Source of the DNA: Pacificoceanicola onchidii
GTDB taxonomy: Bacteria > Pseudomonadota > Alphaproteobacteria > Rhodobacterales > Rhodobacteraceae
Assembly (NCBI RefSeq): GCF_004804335.1
Contig: NZ_SRXY01000002.1
Span: 321,306 to 385,305 of the forward strand
Reading direction: 5' to 3'
DNA: 64,000 bases
Translations under genes and position numbers: made by a program
Shown: positions 16,203 to 25,667 of the stretch, in pieces
Layout of the letters: each line of letters begins with the position of its first letter
Position numbering within the stretch: position 1 is the first letter of the stretch
The notes under the pieces: model-generated
Database searches by the model: none
Seen by the model: the letters and a program-made list of their open reading frames with translations, nothing else
What the model was told of the DNA's origin: nothing

Positions 16203-18032
16203 ATGCCTCGTTTACGTTCCTTCACCACGACCCATGGCCGCAACATGGCCGGGGCCCGCGGATTGTGGCGTGCCACCGGGATGACGGACAGCGATTTCGG
16301 CAAACCCATTGTCGCCATCGTCAACAGCTTTACCCAATTCGTGCCCGGCCACGTACACCTCAAGGATCTCGGCCAGATGGTGGCCCGTGAGGTCGAGGCA
16401 GCGGGCGGCGTTGCCAAGGAATTCAACACCATCGCGGTGGATGACGGCATCGCCATGGGCCATGACGGCATGCTCTACTCGCTGCCTTCGCGCGAAGTGA
16501 TCGCCGACAGCGTGGAATACATGGTCAACGCCCATTGCGCCGATGCCATGGTCTGTATCTCGAACTGTGACAAGATCACCCCGGGCATGCTGATGGCCGC
16601 CATGCGGCTGAACATCCCTGCGGTATTCGTCTCCGGCGGGCCGATGGAAGCGGGCAAGGTGATCTGGGACGACGAGGAAAAGGCGCTGGATCTGGTAGAT
16701 GCCATGGTCGCCGCTGCGGACGATTCTTACACGGACGAACAGGTTCAGGCCATCGAAGAGGCCGCCTGCCCGACCTGCGGCTCCTGCTCCGGCATGTTCA
16801 CCGCGAACTCGATGAACTGCCTGACCGAGGCGTTGGGCCTGTCCCTGCCCGGCAACGGCTCGACTTTGGCGACCCACGCGGACCGCAAACGCCTTTTCAT
16901 CGAAGCGGGTCATCTGATCGTAGACATCGCGAAACGCTACTACGAACAGGACGATACGTCGGTCCTGCCGCGCAATGTGGCGAACTTCAAAGCCTTTGAG
17001 AACGCCATGTCGCTGGACATTGCCATGGGCGGATCCACCAACACGGTTCTGCACCTGCTCGCCGCAAGCCACGAAGGCGAGATCGGCTTCACGATGGAAG
17101 ACATTGACCGGCTGAGCCGCAAGGTGCCCTGCCTGTGCAAGGTCGCCCCGGCGAAGAACGATGTGCATATGGAAGACGTGCACCGCGCAGGCGGCATCAT
17201 GGGAATTCTGGGCGAGTTGGACCGCGCGGGCCTGCTCCATGGCGATCTGCCGACGGTTCACAGCCCTTCGATGAGCGATGCGCTCAAGCGTTGGGACGTG
17301 AAACTGACCGACTCCAATTCGGTGCACGAGTTTTATTCCGCAGCGCCCGGCGGCGTGCGGACCACCGAGGCTTTCAGCCAGGAGCGCCGCTATCCCGAGC
17401 TTGACCTCGACCGCGACGCGGGTGTGATCCGCAACAAGGAAAACGCGTTCAGCCAGGACGGCGGCCTCGCGGTGCTGTTCGGCAATATTGCCGAGCAGGG
17501 CTGTATCGTGAAAACCGCCGGTGTGGATGACAGCATCCTCAAGTTCACCGGAAAGGCTTATGTGGTCGAAAGCCAGGACGACGCGGTCAACGACATCCTG
17601 ACCGGCAAAGTGCAGGCGGGAGATGTGGTTGTGATCCGCTACGAAGGACCGCGCGGCGGGCCGGGTATGCAGGAAATGCTCTACCCCACGTCCTACCTCA
17701 AGTCGAAAGGCCTCGGCGCGGCTTGCGCATTGCTCACCGACGGGCGGTTCTCCGGCGGGACATCGGGCCTCAGCATCGGCCACGTCTCGCCCGAAGCGGC
17801 AGAAGGTGGCGCGATTGGGCTCGTCGAACATGGCGATGTCATCGAGATCGACATTCCCAATCGGACAATCCACCTCGCCGTTGATAACGCCACCCTTGCG
17901 GAGCGTCGTGCGGTACAGGATGAGAAAGGTTGGCAGCCCGCCAAACCGCGCAAGCGCAAGGTTTCGACCGCGCTCAAAGCCTATGCCAAGCTGGCGACAA
18001 GTGCCGCGCAGGGCGCTGTCCGGCAGCTCTGA
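16203..18032 (+). CDS. ilvD: Dihydroxy-acid dehydratase
   Basis: Iron-sulfur enzyme of valine, leucine, isoleucine and pantothenate synthesis that dehydrates 2,3-dihydroxy-3-methylbutanoate to 2-oxoisovalerate. Family signatures are intact: [19 protein letters not shown] (cluster Cys), [18 protein letters not shown] (cluster Cys) and [19 protein letters not shown] near the C-terminus. Its 609 residues are the normal length. Start [20 protein letters not shown] is typical of the long IlvD form and has a GGAAG ribosome site; the 47-codon in-frame extension upstream overlaps the previous gene and is not coding. Followed by a strong terminator. Confidence 0.96.
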   Translation: MPRLRSFTTTHGRNMAGARGLWRATGMTDSDFGKPIVAIVNSFTQFVPGHVHLKDLGQMVAREVEAAGGVAKEFNTIAVDDGIAMGHDGMLYSLPSREVIADSVEYMVNAHCADAMVCISNCDKITPGMLMAAMRLNIPAVFVSGGPMEAGKVIWDDEEKALDLVDAMVAAADDSYTDEQVQAIEEAACPTCGSCSGMFTANSMNCLTEALGLSLPGNGSTLATHADRKRLFIEAGHLIVDIAKRYYEQDDTSVLPRNVANFKAFENAMSLDIAMGGSTNTVLHLLAASHEGEIGFTMEDIDRLSRKVPCLCKVAPAKNDVHMEDVHRAGGIMGILGELDRAGLLHGDLPTVHSPSMSDALKRWDVKLTDSNSVHEFYSAAPGGVRTTEAFSQERRYPELDLDRDAGVIRNKENAFSQDGGLAVLFGNIAEQGCIVKTAGVDDSILKFTGKAYVVESQDDAVNDILTGKVQAGDVVVIRYEGPRGGPGMQEMLYPTSYLKSKGLGAACALLTDGRFSGGTSGLSIGHVSPEAAEGGAIGLVEHGDVIEIDIPNRTIHLAVDNATLAERRAVQDEKGWQPAKPRKRKVSTALKAYAKLATSAAQGAVRQL

Positions 18033-18061
18033 CGCGGCTCAAACAGAAGCACTTCTGATCC

Positions 18062-18093
18062 GGCGCGGGACCCAAATGGGTTCCGCGCCTTTT
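18062..18093 (+). terminator. Rho-independent terminator of ilvD
   Basis: A 12-bp stem (GGCGCGGGACCC with GGGTTCCGCGCC, one G-U pair) and an AAAT loop are followed directly by TTTT, 29 bp after the ilvD stop. Confidence 0.85.
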
Positions 18094-18118
18094 CATTGAG
18101 CAGCGCAGCGATAAAGGA

Positions 18119-19000
18119 TCAGATCCCGCCGCCAGTCCCGCCTGCGGCCGGAAGGCCCGGACCAAGCGCCGGATCGCCGTAGCCATTGGGGTCATAGGGG
18201 TCATACCAATCGCCGAAATCGTAATCCCCATACCCGTACTCCCCGTATTCCTCTTCGACCGAGGCATCCTGCGGGTATTCGGACTGGGTTTTGCGCTCCA
18301 TATTGGAGGCGGCAGCCGGTCTGGGATAAGACGTCAGCATCGCCGTATCCTGAATTTCAAGGAAGCGGATCAACTGGCCCAGAGACGGATTGTTGCGCAC
18401 GATGAAGGATTTGGCCTGGCGCATCGCACGCTGTTTGCGTGCAACGGGCACGTGATCGATGATCCGGCTGGTTTCCCAACGCGGCCCGCCCAGCCAGACG
18501 GCGGCAAACATCAGCTTGGCCACACCGGCATCGGTCCCGCCCACGACAAGCCCGTCGTAGAACATCTTGTGGACGTCTTGCCAGCGGGCCTGGTGGAACA
18601 TGATGCCAGTCTCATTGCCGACCCCGCAATAGGCATCGTGCATAGCGGCGGCATTGATGAACTCGGGACTGGTCGGATCGCCCACAATCGAAATGAAGAT
18701 GCGTGGAATGGAGGCGCCGTCGGTCAGCGTGCGGCGCGGCGCGAGCCATTTAGTGCCATCCGCGTCCACAAAATTCAGTTGGCTGGCTGTCGGAAAGAAC
18801 TCATATGGGCGGCTGCCGATCCGCACCGGTTCCTGCAAAACCCGCAAAGGCGCCTGATCAAAGGCACAGCGCGCGCCGGAATACCCCTCGCAGCTGACAA
18901 CAGGCGCATCAACGTTCTGTGCCTTTTGCAGGACGGCCAAGGGCGCACATCCGGTCAGAGCAACGGCGGCAAGCGCCGAGAAAACAGCCAATCTCTTCAT
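18119..19000 (-). CDS. DUF1353 lipoprotein
   Basis: Predicted outer-membrane or periplasmic lipoprotein: signal MKRLAVFSALAAVALTGC ends in a lipobox with Cys18. The central domain carries the DUF1353 hallmark RTLTDGASIPRIF and the AAAMHDAYCG segment. DUF1353 proteins are known from phages and bacteria without an assigned activity. The last 50 residues are a low-complexity Tyr/Asp/Gly/Pro tail (YGEYGYGDYDFGDWYDPYD), unusual and probably disordered. It converges on ilvD. Confidence 0.8.
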   Translation of the reverse strand: MKRLAVFSALAAVALTGCAPLAVLQKAQNVDAPVVSCEGYSGARCAFDQAPLRVLQEPVRIGSRPYEFFPTASQLNFVDADGTKWLAPRRTLTDGASIPRIFISIVGDPTSPEFINAAAMHDAYCGVGNETGIMFHQARWQDVHKMFYDGLVVGGTDAGVAKLMFAAVWLGGPRWETSRIIDHVPVARKQRAMRQAKSFIVRNNPSLGQLIRFLEIQDTAMLTSYPRPAAASNMERKTQSEYPQDASVEEEYGEYGYGDYDFGDWYDPYDPNGYGDPALGPGLPAAGGTGGGI

Positions 19001-19167
19001 GATAAATTCCGTACAAAAAGCCTTTTGCAGAGGTTTACCCGAGGCCGCGAAGCCCGATCAAGAGATTCGCGGTATTTCGATCCGCACAGTCCCTTTCCTG
19101 ACGCAGATCAAGGCAGTTACATCCCGGATCTCCTATGTGTCGGGTCAGCCGTACACAGGAGGACATC

Positions 19168-19347
19168 ATGCTGCGACTGGCCGGGATTCTCTATTCCATT
19201 ATTTCCGCATCCCTTGCGGGCACGTTTATCATTGCCGTTCTGGTGATGGGCTATGGCACCTTGATGCCGATTCTCTGGGCGGCGGCGCTTGGCTTCATCG
19301 TCTCTCTGCCGGTAGCTTGGGTCGTTGCCAAGGCGATCTACAGCTGA
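19168..19347 (+). CDS. Small two-span membrane protein, 59 aa
   Basis: Two hydrophobic helices (YSIISASLAGTFIIAVLVM and LWAAALGFIVSLPVAWVVA) joined by a short GYGTLMP turn. Similar small proteins in Rhodobacteraceae are often mislabelled CTP synthetase in databases (from memory), but there is no such activity here. It has a perfect AGGAGG site before the ATG. Its last codons overlap the end of the convergent phosphatase gene by 10 bp. Confidence 0.7.
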   Translation: MLRLAGILYSIISASLAGTFIIAVLVMGYGTLMPILWAAALGFIVSLPVAWVVAKAIYS

Positions 19348-19784
19348 TCAAGCAGCCCTTTGGCGCAGGCTTCGATCACGTCGAGCGTGCCGTCAAAATC
19401 ACGGGTGTAATACGGGTCCGGCACCTCCCGTGTGCCGGTCTCAGGCGCGTAATCGGTAAACAGCGTCAACGGCGCGCCGCCTTCGGGCCGTAGCGCCTGC
19501 AAATCCTTCAGATTGCTGCCGTCCATCGCCACGATCAAATCAAACCGCCCGAAATCCGCGGGACTAACTTGGCGCGCGCGTTGACCAGAGAGATCGTAGC
19601 CGCGTGCCTTGGCCGCCTGCTGCATCGGACCGTATGGTGCATCGCCCACATGCCAGGCACCGGTGGCGGCACTGTCGAGGGTCAGCTCTATCCCCCGTTT
19701 CGCCGCCATGTCACGCACCACGCCTTCGGCGCTTGGGGACCTGCAGATATTGCCCAGACAGACAAATAAGATACGCTTGCTCAT
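19338..19784 (-). CDS. Low-molecular-weight protein-tyrosine phosphatase
   Basis: Cytoplasmic LMW-PTP that hydrolyses phosphotyrosine or related substrates. The P-loop CLGNICRSP (C-x5-R-S) is at the N-terminus (MSKRILFVCLGNICRSP), and the catalytic acid lies in VPDPYY near residue 118. Length 148 aa is typical. Start MSKRIL was chosen over a 53-codon extension that reads antisense through the sirtuin gene. No tyrosine-kinase or exopolysaccharide genes are adjacent, so the physiological substrate is unknown. Confidence 0.9.
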   Translation of the reverse strand: MSKRILFVCLGNICRSPSAEGVVRDMAAKRGIELTLDSAATGAWHVGDAPYGPMQQAAKARGYDLSGQRARQVSPADFGRFDLIVAMDGSNLKDLQALRPEGGAPLTLFTDYAPETGTREVPDPYYTRDFDGTLDVIEACAKGLLDQL

Positions 19785-19830
19785 ACTGCCGGGGTAACCG
19801 GGCGGAGCACATGAGGCAAGGGGCGCTGAT

Positions 19831-20517
19831 ATGGACAAGATCGTCATTCTGACCGGCGCGGGGCTATCCGCAGAGAGCGGGCTTGGCACATTTCGAGACG
19901 AAGGCGGGCTCTGGGCACAGCACCGCATTGAAGACGTGGCCACACCGGAAGGCTTCGCGCGCGATCCCGCGCTGGTGCACCGCTTTTACAATGCGCGCCG
20001 TGCTCAGGCGCAGGAGGCGCAGCCGAACGCCGCTCACGAGGCTCTGGCGCGTCTGCAAAGTGACTTCGACGGCGAGGTGATCCTTGTCACGCAAAACGTG
20101 GATGGGCTGCACGAAAAGGCGGGTTCAAAGACAATCCACATGCACGGCGAATTGGCCCGCGCGCTCTGCTCTACCTGCGAGCACCGCTGGGATGCGGATT
20201 TGGAGATGGATGGAGACACCCGGTGCCCGGCCTGCGGGCAGACCACGGCACGCCCTGATGTCGTCTGGTTCGGCGAAATCCCCTATCATATGGACGAGAT
20301 CGCAGATCATCTGGCCACCTGCACGCTTTTTGCAGCCATTGGCACCTCCGGGCAGGTCTACCCGGCGGCCGGATTTGTTCAGGAGGCACAGTATGCCGGG
20401 GCGGAGACGGTGGAACTGAACCTGAACGCCACCGACATCTCCCGCGCCTTTGCCACACATCACATCGGCCCTGCCAGCCAGATCGTGCCGGAGTGGGTCG
20501 ACAGCCTTTTGGCATAA
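19831..20517 (+). CDS. cobB: NAD-dependent protein deacylase, sirtuin class III
   Basis: Removes acyl groups from lysines using NAD+. Present: GAGLSAESGLGTFRD NAD-binding loop (residues 9-23), TQNVDGLHE (88-95), catalytic His105 and a four-Cys zinc site (C113, C116, C132, C135). Tyr53 and Arg56 in RFYNARR reproduce the Y-x-x-R signature of class III sirtuins, which prefer succinyl- and malonyl-lysine. Length 228 aa equals the short CobB form. Divergent from the LMW-PTP. Confidence 0.92.
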   Translation: MDKIVILTGAGLSAESGLGTFRDEGGLWAQHRIEDVATPEGFARDPALVHRFYNARRAQAQEAQPNAAHEALARLQSDFDGEVILVTQNVDGLHEKAGSKTIHMHGELARALCSTCEHRWDADLEMDGDTRCPACGQTTARPDVVWFGEIPYHMDEIADHLATCTLFAAIGTSGQVYPAAGFVQEAQYAGAETVELNLNATDISRAFATHHIGPASQIVPEWVDSLLA

Positions 20518-20549
20518 AAACGCCCGGCTCTGCGCAAGAGAGCCGGGCG
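20516..20549 (-). terminator. Terminator for the copper-chaperone transcript
   Basis: An 11-bp perfect stem (20521-20531 with 20539-20549) and 7-nt loop is followed, on the minus strand, by TTTTT. It stops leftward transcription from the PCu(A)C gene and may also serve cobB, although no T run follows on the plus strand. Confidence 0.8.
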
Positions 20550-20571
20550 GTCTCATCTTGTTCCGACGGGT

Positions 20572-21045
20572 TTAGTGGCCGTGGCTGTGATCATGCGCCA
20601 TGCCGTGTTTGGCCTTGCGCTCCAGATCAACGGGGATCTCGATGACCTTCTCACCGGCCTTTTCGAAGACAAGCGTCACGGAAACGCTCTCCCCTTGCAC
20701 CAGCGGCTTTGTGAGCCCCATGAACATGACGTGATCCCCGCCGCGGGCGAGCATATGGGTCTCCCCTGCGGGCAAGGCAAACCCCTCTTCGACGTGCATC
20801 ATCTTCATCACGCCGTCGCCTTGGTCTTCATGCGTGTGCAGCTCCACCTTGGCCGCGAAATCCGCGCGCGCATCAATCAGCCGGTCCGCCTCTGCGCCGG
20901 TGTTCTCGATCATCATGAAGGCCGCGCCTGTCTTGGCACCGGGCATGGCAGAGCGGGCATAGGCATCCATGATCATGATGTCTGCGAAGGCCGGTGCGGC
21001 AAAAGTCAGAGAGGCGGCTGCGGCTGCGAGGCTTTTGTAAAACAT
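20572..21045 (-). CDS. PCu(A)C family periplasmic copper chaperone
   Basis: Periplasmic Cu(I)-binding protein that delivers copper to cytochrome oxidase CuA/CuB sites together with Sco-type proteins. Signal peptide MFYKSLAAAAASLTFAAPAFA, then the cupredoxin-like domain with the metal-ligand pattern of Met and His residues (VELHTHEDQGDGVMKMMHV and HMLARGGDHVMFMGL, the H-M-x10-M-x21-H-x-M type). The C-terminus is His-rich (HGMAHDHSHGH), a likely extra metal site. The 157-aa form starts at the signal-peptide Met. The next gene upstream is a small secreted protein on the same strand. Confidence 0.9.
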   Translation of the reverse strand: MFYKSLAAAAASLTFAAPAFADIMIMDAYARSAMPGAKTGAAFMMIENTGAEADRLIDARADFAAKVELHTHEDQGDGVMKMMHVEEGFALPAGETHMLARGGDHVMFMGLTKPLVQGESVSVTLVFEKAGEKVIEIPVDLERKAKHGMAHDHSHGH

Positions 21046-21131
21046 GTGTATTCCTTCCTTAAGGGACCACAGGACGGGGCTCACGGCCGCCTTGCCCCTG
21101 TGGCATCAAAGTCTGTCATTCTGAGGGGAAT

Positions 21132-21485
21132 TCAGAGAAAGGAAGGGGGTCCCCGCGCCTGCGAGGCTGGCGCATCGCGGCTCAGGCCAAGGACACTGCT
21201 CAGATCGCGTGGCTGGCGCAGCCAGAGGGTTTCGGGGTCGGCAGGGACGAAGCCGCTCCCCTCACCCGCAAACAGCGAGATCGCCACGTCCGGGCAGAGA
21301 TGAACCGTGCCATCGGTCGGCTGACCATCCGCGTCAACCGAGACCGTGACAACGGTTTGACCGACACAGATCACCATGGAGCCAACAGCCGGCGCATGAC
21401 CGCGCGCTGCCGCCACCTGTACCGAGGTAAAGGCTAGCAACATCGCAAGGGCAAAGCCGAACCATCTGCGAGGTGCGCATGTCAT
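21132..21485 (-). CDS. Small secreted/membrane protein next to the copper chaperone (DUF2946-like)
   Basis: 117 residues beginning MTCAPRRWFGFALAMLLAF, a signal peptide or membrane anchor. The mature part has a Cys pair in CVGQTVVTVSVDADG...HLCPD and a C-terminus rich in Pro and Ser. DUF2946-type proteins of similar size often sit beside PCu(A)C genes; I assign this one by position and shape only. The 27 codons upstream of the chosen ATG also stay open but lack signal character. Probably cotranscribed with the chaperone (about 86 bp gap). Confidence 0.6.
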   Translation of the reverse strand: MTCAPRRWFGFALAMLLAFTSVQVAAARGHAPAVGSMVICVGQTVVTVSVDADGQPTDGTVHLCPDVAISLFAGEGSGFVPADPETLWLRQPRDLSSVLGLSRDAPASQARGPPSFL

Positions 21486-21582
21486 ACGTGAGATGTAGGC
21501 TTCGAACCTCGCAAACAAAAGCCCTAAACGACGCGTCGTTTCGCCCCGTCGGCGATGTTTCGCAACCCGGGTCCCGACAAAC

Positions 21583-21614
21583 GAAAACAGCCCCTGACCA
21601 TCGGTCAGAGGCTG
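21583..21614 (-). terminator. Terminator of rpmB
   Basis: On the minus strand a 12-bp stem with one mismatch (CAGCCTCTGACC with GGTCAGGGGCTG) is followed by TTTTCGTTT, 24 bp beyond the rpmB stop. Confidence 0.7.
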
Positions 21615-21637
21615 CAAATTCGTCGAGACGAAAAGGA

Positions 21638-21925
21638 TCAGGCGGCGGCCTGTGCCTTTGCGATTTCTTTCTTGACCTTCAGGGCGCGGTCGGACAGCTC
21701 GGTGTCCTTCGCCTTGGCCAGAAACTTGTCGAGACCACCACGGTGATCAACCGAACGCAGCGCGTGCGCGGAGATGCGCAGCTTGATGCCGCGGCCCAGC
21801 GTTTCGGACTGCAGGGTCACATCGTTCAGGTTCGGCAGGAAGCGCCGCTTGGTCTTGTTGTTGGCGTGGCTGACATTGTTGCCAGTCATCGGGCCTTTAC
21901 CAGTCAGTTCGCAAACACGCGACAT
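21638..21925 (-). CDS. rpmB: 50S ribosomal protein L28
   Basis: Component of the large ribosomal subunit. Starts [20 protein letters not shown], the conserved L28 N-terminus, followed by [12 protein letters not shown] and [18 protein letters not shown]. The 95-aa length is the alphaproteobacterial form with a Lys/Ala-rich tail ([13 protein letters not shown]). Monocistronic with its own terminator. Confidence 0.97.
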   Translation of the reverse strand: MSRVCELTGKGPMTGNNVSHANNKTKRRFLPNLNDVTLQSETLGRGIKLRISAHALRSVDHRGGLDKFLAKAKDTELSDRALKVKKEIAKAQAAA

Positions 21926-22073
21926 AGGTCCATCCTCATCTTCGGGGCGCCTGCCGCCATATTTGCCGGTTACGCCAATATCAAAGGGCGCCACCTCGGC
22001 GCCCGGAATCTCGTTCGCTGGTCTTTAGGCAGATGAGTCTCCCCCGTCAAGGGCAATCCCGCCTCAGACCCGC

Positions 22074-23051
22074 TCACATCATCAGGTATTCGCGCATCAA
22101 TTGATCCGCCGCCGCCGTGGCACTGACCGCGCCATTCTCGACCTGCCCCGCCAGCGTCGTCATCGCACCTTTCACCGGCTCGCGATTCAACCGCGAAAGC
22201 AGCGCCTCGCGAACTTCCGCCTCGAACCAATACCGCGCCTGCGCCGCACGGCGGGCGGCAAAATGCCCGTTCTCATGCCGCCAGTCGGACAGCGTGCGCA
22301 TCTCCTCCCAGGCCTTCTCCAAACCATTCTCTTCAACGGCCGAAACGGTCAGCGCCTTGGGGAAATCTCGGGGATCCTGCGGACGTTTGCGCAAAAGCCG
22401 CAAAGCGCCGGCATAGTCGGCGCAGGTGCGGATTGCCGTTGTCTTCAGATCACCGTCAGCCTTGTTGATAAGCAGGATATCCGCCATCTCCATGATCCCG
22501 CGCTTGACCCCCTGCAACTCGTCGCCCCCGGCAGGCGCCAACAGAAGCAGGAACAGATCGGCCATCTCGGCCACCATGGTCTCGGACTGGCCAACGCCAA
22601 CGGTCTCAATGAGAATAACGTCGAAACCCGCCGCCTCGCACAGATCAATCGCCTCACGGGTGCGCCGCGCCACCCCGCCAAGCTGGCTTTGCGACGGCGA
22701 AGGGCGGATAAACGCATTGGGATCACGGGCCAGCCGTTCCATCCGGGTCTTGTCACCCAGAATGGAGCCGCCAGAGCGCGCCGAACTCGGGTCCACCGCC
22801 AACACCGCAACTTTCAGTCCCTGCGCCGTCAGCATGCAACCAAACGATTCGATAAAGGTCGATTTGCCCACCCCCGGCGTACCGGAAAGCCCAACCCGCA
22901 GCGCCTCGCGCCCATGCCCGCGCAACCGTTGCAGCAATTCGCCCGCTTGAGCCCGGTGATCCTCACGGCCTGATTCAACCAAAGTGATCGCCCGCGCCAA
23001 GGCCCGGCGCTCCCCCGCCAGAAGGCGCTGTGTCATATCATCCATATCCAT
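22074..23051 (-). CDS. meaB: MeaB/ArgK-family P-loop GTPase
   Basis: G3E-family metallochaperone-like GTPase that protects and reloads adenosylcobalamin-dependent methylmalonyl-CoA mutase. Walker [10 protein letters not shown], the [20 protein letters not shown] segment, ETVGVGQSE and the NKADGD guanine-specificity motif are present. Length 325 aa from [10 protein letters not shown]; two more Mets follow within five codons. The mutase gene itself is not adjacent. A longer frame upstream reads through a repeat and is rejected. Confidence 0.92.
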   Translation of the reverse strand: MDMDDMTQRLLAGERRALARAITLVESGREDHRAQAGELLQRLRGHGREALRVGLSGTPGVGKSTFIESFGCMLTAQGLKVAVLAVDPSSARSGGSILGDKTRMERLARDPNAFIRPSPSQSQLGGVARRTREAIDLCEAAGFDVILIETVGVGQSETMVAEMADLFLLLLAPAGGDELQGVKRGIMEMADILLINKADGDLKTTAIRTCADYAGALRLLRKRPQDPRDFPKALTVSAVEENGLEKAWEEMRTLSDWRHENGHFAARRAAQARYWFEAEVREALLSRLNREPVKGAMTTLAGQVENGAVSATAAADQLMREYLMM

Positions 23052-23119
23052 GGCGAATGTCTTCCCCCGCCGCGCCGCGAATGTCCAGAACCACGGCCGA
23101 TGTTCGCGCAAACCTGGTC

Positions 23120-23174
23120 TTCTTTGGGCCGCCAAATACCTCGGGGGAGTCCAAAGGACGGGGGCCGCGCCCCC
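23120..23174 (-). repeat. GC-hairpin/ATTT repeat, copy on minus strand
   Basis: Read on the minus strand: a GGGGGC-cgc-GCCCCC hairpin (23160-23174), then GGACTCCCCCGAGGTATTTG and GGCGGCCCAAAGAA. The same order, hairpin then GACTCCCCGGGATATTTTTG and GGCACAAAGAA, occurs on the plus strand at 28364-28421. It lies in the meaB-hrpB divergent gap. Confidence 0.6.
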
Positions 23175-23221
23175 AACCTCTGCCCTTCCCAAACCCGCCG
23201 CGCTTGCTCATAAAGCGCCTC

Positions 23222-25666
23222 ATGATCAAAGCCTTGCCTATAGATGCCGCCCTGCCGGACCTGATTGCCGCCCTGCGCGCCCATCATCGTGCGGTCCTGC
23301 AAGCCCCGCCCGGGGCAGGCAAGACAACGCGCGTGCCGCTTGCGATGCTGGAGGCTGGGCTGACCAGCGGCAAGATCGTCATGCTCGAACCACGGCGTCT
23401 CGCCGCCCGGGCTGCCGCGCAACGCATGGCCGAAACACTGGGCGAAGAGCCCGGGCAGACCGTTGGTTACCGCATCCGGGGTGAGAGCAGGATCGGCAAG
23501 TCCACGCGGATCGAAGTGGTCACCGAAGGCATCCTGACCCGAATGATCCAATCGGATGCGGAGTTGCCCGGCATCGGGGCGATCGTCTTTGACGAATTTC
23601 ACGAACGCAGCCTGAATGCCGATCTCGGTCTGGCGCTCTGTCTCGAAATAACCGGGGCACTGCGCGACGATCTGATCCTGCTCGCCATGTCGGCCACGCT
23701 CGATGCGCAGCCTGTCGCCGATCTGATGGAGGCCCCCATCATCACCTCCGAGGGCCGCGCCTTTCCGGTGGAAACCCGTTGGCTTGATCGCCCTCTGCCC
23801 AAAACCGCCCGGTTCGATCAGGCGATGACAGATCTTGTCTGCTCCGCCTATGGCGAGACGACAGGCGGCTTGCTTGCCTTCCTGCCGGGCGAAGGCGAGA
23901 TCCGGCGTGTTGAAGGATTGCTCAAGTCGCGTTTACCGAAGGACGCCGTGATCCGCCCGCTTTATGGCGCCATGCCTTTCGCCGAGCAGCGCGCCGCAAT
24001 CCGCCCGGAAGCGTCGGGCCGCAAGGTCGTGCTGGCCACCGCCATTGCCGAAACGTCGCTCACCATCGAGGACATCCGCGTCGTCGTCGACGGCGGCAAG
24101 GCGCGGCGCGCGCGCTTTGATCCCGGCTCCGGAATGTCGCGCCTTGTAACGGAAAAAGTCACCAAGGCCGAGGCCACGCAGCGCGCAGGCCGCGCGGGCC
24201 GCGTGGCAGAAGGTGTGGCTTACAAACTTTGGGCAAAGGGTGAAGAAGGCGCTCTAAGTTCTTATCCCCCAGCAGAAATCGAAGCGGCGGACCTCTCCGG
24301 CTTGGCGTTGGAACTGGCTCAGTGGGGGGCTGATCCCTCAGAGCTTCCATTTCTCACAAAACCGCCCGTTGGTGCATTTGCAGAGGCTCAGGCGCTCTTG
24401 CAAATGCTGGGCGCGCTGGACGAAAAACACCGAATAACGGCCCATGGACGCGCTCTGGCGCGGCTTCCTCTCCATGCTCGCCTTGCTCATATGCTGCAAA
24501 AAGCCGGACCGGACGCGGCAAACTTGGCCAGCCTTTTGTCTGAACGCGATCCACTCACCAAAGCATCCACAGATTTGACGCTGCGCCTCGAAGCCATCCG
24601 TGATCTGCGCGCATTCTCAGAGCGCAGGCCGTATGTGGCCAACAAAAACATCATCCATCGCATTAAGGATGAGGCGAAACGTCTTAAAAAATCACTGAAA
24701 TCTGCAAACGCCAATCTCAGCGCCCCGGAAATGGCCGCTTTGGCTTATCCTGACCGTATTGGATTGCGCCGAAAAGGCGATGCGCCGCGCTACCAGCTTT
24801 CGGGTGGCAAAGGGGCGTTGATGGACGAGGCAGACGGACTGGCGGGGGCGCGTCTGATCGTTGTCACCGACACCGACGGCAACCCGCGAGAAGCGAAAAT
24901 CCGGCAGGCCATCGAGATCAACGAGAGCGCGCTCCGCGCCCTGTTCGCTGATCAAATCACCTGGGCCGACAGCGTCACATGGTCCAAACGCGAGCGCCGG
25001 GTTATCGCCCGCAGGCAGGAACGGCTCGGTGCGATTGCGCTTGATGATCGCATTTGGAAAGACGCCCCGGACGAGGCCTTGGCAGAAGCGATGCTGGACG
25101 GGGTCCGTGATCTGGGGCTGGTGCTCTCGGAAGCGGCCAAACGCTTTACCGCGCGGGTCGCACTGGCCCGCGAGGCCGGGCAAGACTTGCCGGAAATGAC
25201 GCCTGAGGCGCTGATGGAGCGGCTCGAGGATTGGCTTCTGCCCTACCTCAACGGTGTGAAAACCGCCGCCGATTGGAAGAAATATGACCTGTTGCCAGCG
25301 CTGCGCGCCATGCTCGACTGGGGGCAGATGCAGGCCCTCGATAGCGCGATCCCGGCGCATTTCAGCACCCCTCTGGGCCGCCAGATTCCCATCGACTACT
25401 CCGGGGATCACCCGGAAATCGCGCTCCGTCTTCAGGAGCTCTTCGGGCAGCGCACGCATCCGATGGTCGGGAAGACCCCGCTCAAGGTGACGTTGCTCTC
25501 TCCCGCACAACGCCCGGTGCAGACCACAATGGATCTGCCCGGTTTCTGGGATGGTTCTTATGCGGATGTGCGCAAGGACATGCGCGCGCGCTACCCCCGC
25601 CACCCCTGGCCGGAAGACCCGCGCGAAGCGGACCCGACGTTGCGCGCGAAACCTCGGGGGACCTGA
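23222..25666 (+). CDS. hrpB: ATP-dependent helicase HrpB (DExH-box)
   Basis: Superfamily 2 DEAH/RHA-type helicase. Motif I PPGAGKTTRVPLAML near residue 27, motif II DEFHERS, motif III MSATLD, motif VI QRAGRAGRV, followed by the HA2-like and HrpB C-terminal domains ending near the usual 810-820 residues. Its cellular role is poorly defined in bacteria. Start MIKALPIDAALPDLI is the conserved N-terminus; the 64 codons upstream in frame read through the repeat. It converges on gnd with a single base between the stops. Confidence 0.93.
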   Translation: MIKALPIDAALPDLIAALRAHHRAVLQAPPGAGKTTRVPLAMLEAGLTSGKIVMLEPRRLAARAAAQRMAETLGEEPGQTVGYRIRGESRIGKSTRIEVVTEGILTRMIQSDAELPGIGAIVFDEFHERSLNADLGLALCLEITGALRDDLILLAMSATLDAQPVADLMEAPIITSEGRAFPVETRWLDRPLPKTARFDQAMTDLVCSAYGETTGGLLAFLPGEGEIRRVEGLLKSRLPKDAVIRPLYGAMPFAEQRAAIRPEASGRKVVLATAIAETSLTIEDIRVVVDGGKARRARFDPGSGMSRLVTEKVTKAEATQRAGRAGRVAEGVAYKLWAKGEEGALSSYPPAEIEAADLSGLALELAQWGADPSELPFLTKPPVGAFAEAQALLQMLGALDEKHRITAHGRALARLPLHARLAHMLQKAGPDAANLASLLSERDPLTKASTDLTLRLEAIRDLRAFSERRPYVANKNIIHRIKDEAKRLKKSLKSANANLSAPEMAALAYPDRIGLRRKGDAPRYQLSGGKGALMDEADGLAGARLIVVTDTDGNPREAKIRQAIEINESALRALFADQITWADSVTWSKRERRVIARRQERLGAIALDDRIWKDAPDEALAEAMLDGVRDLGLVLSEAAKRFTARVALAREAGQDLPEMTPEALMERLEDWLLPYLNGVKTAADWKKYDLLPALRAMLDWGQMQALDSAIPAHFSTPLGRQIPIDYSGDHPEIALRLQELFGQRTHPMVGKTPLKVTLLSPAQRPVQTTMDLPGFWDGSYADVRKDMRARYPRHPWPEDPREADPTLRAKPRGT

Positions 25667-25667
25667 G

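Noticed and set aside
16212-17873. A 553-codon minus-strand frame opposite ilvD
   Set aside because: Fully antisense to a perfect IlvD; no ribosome site and a His/Arg/Val-biased composition.
22101-22973. Plus-strand frame of 290 codons over meaB
   Set aside because: Antisense to MeaB, which carries all GTPase motifs.
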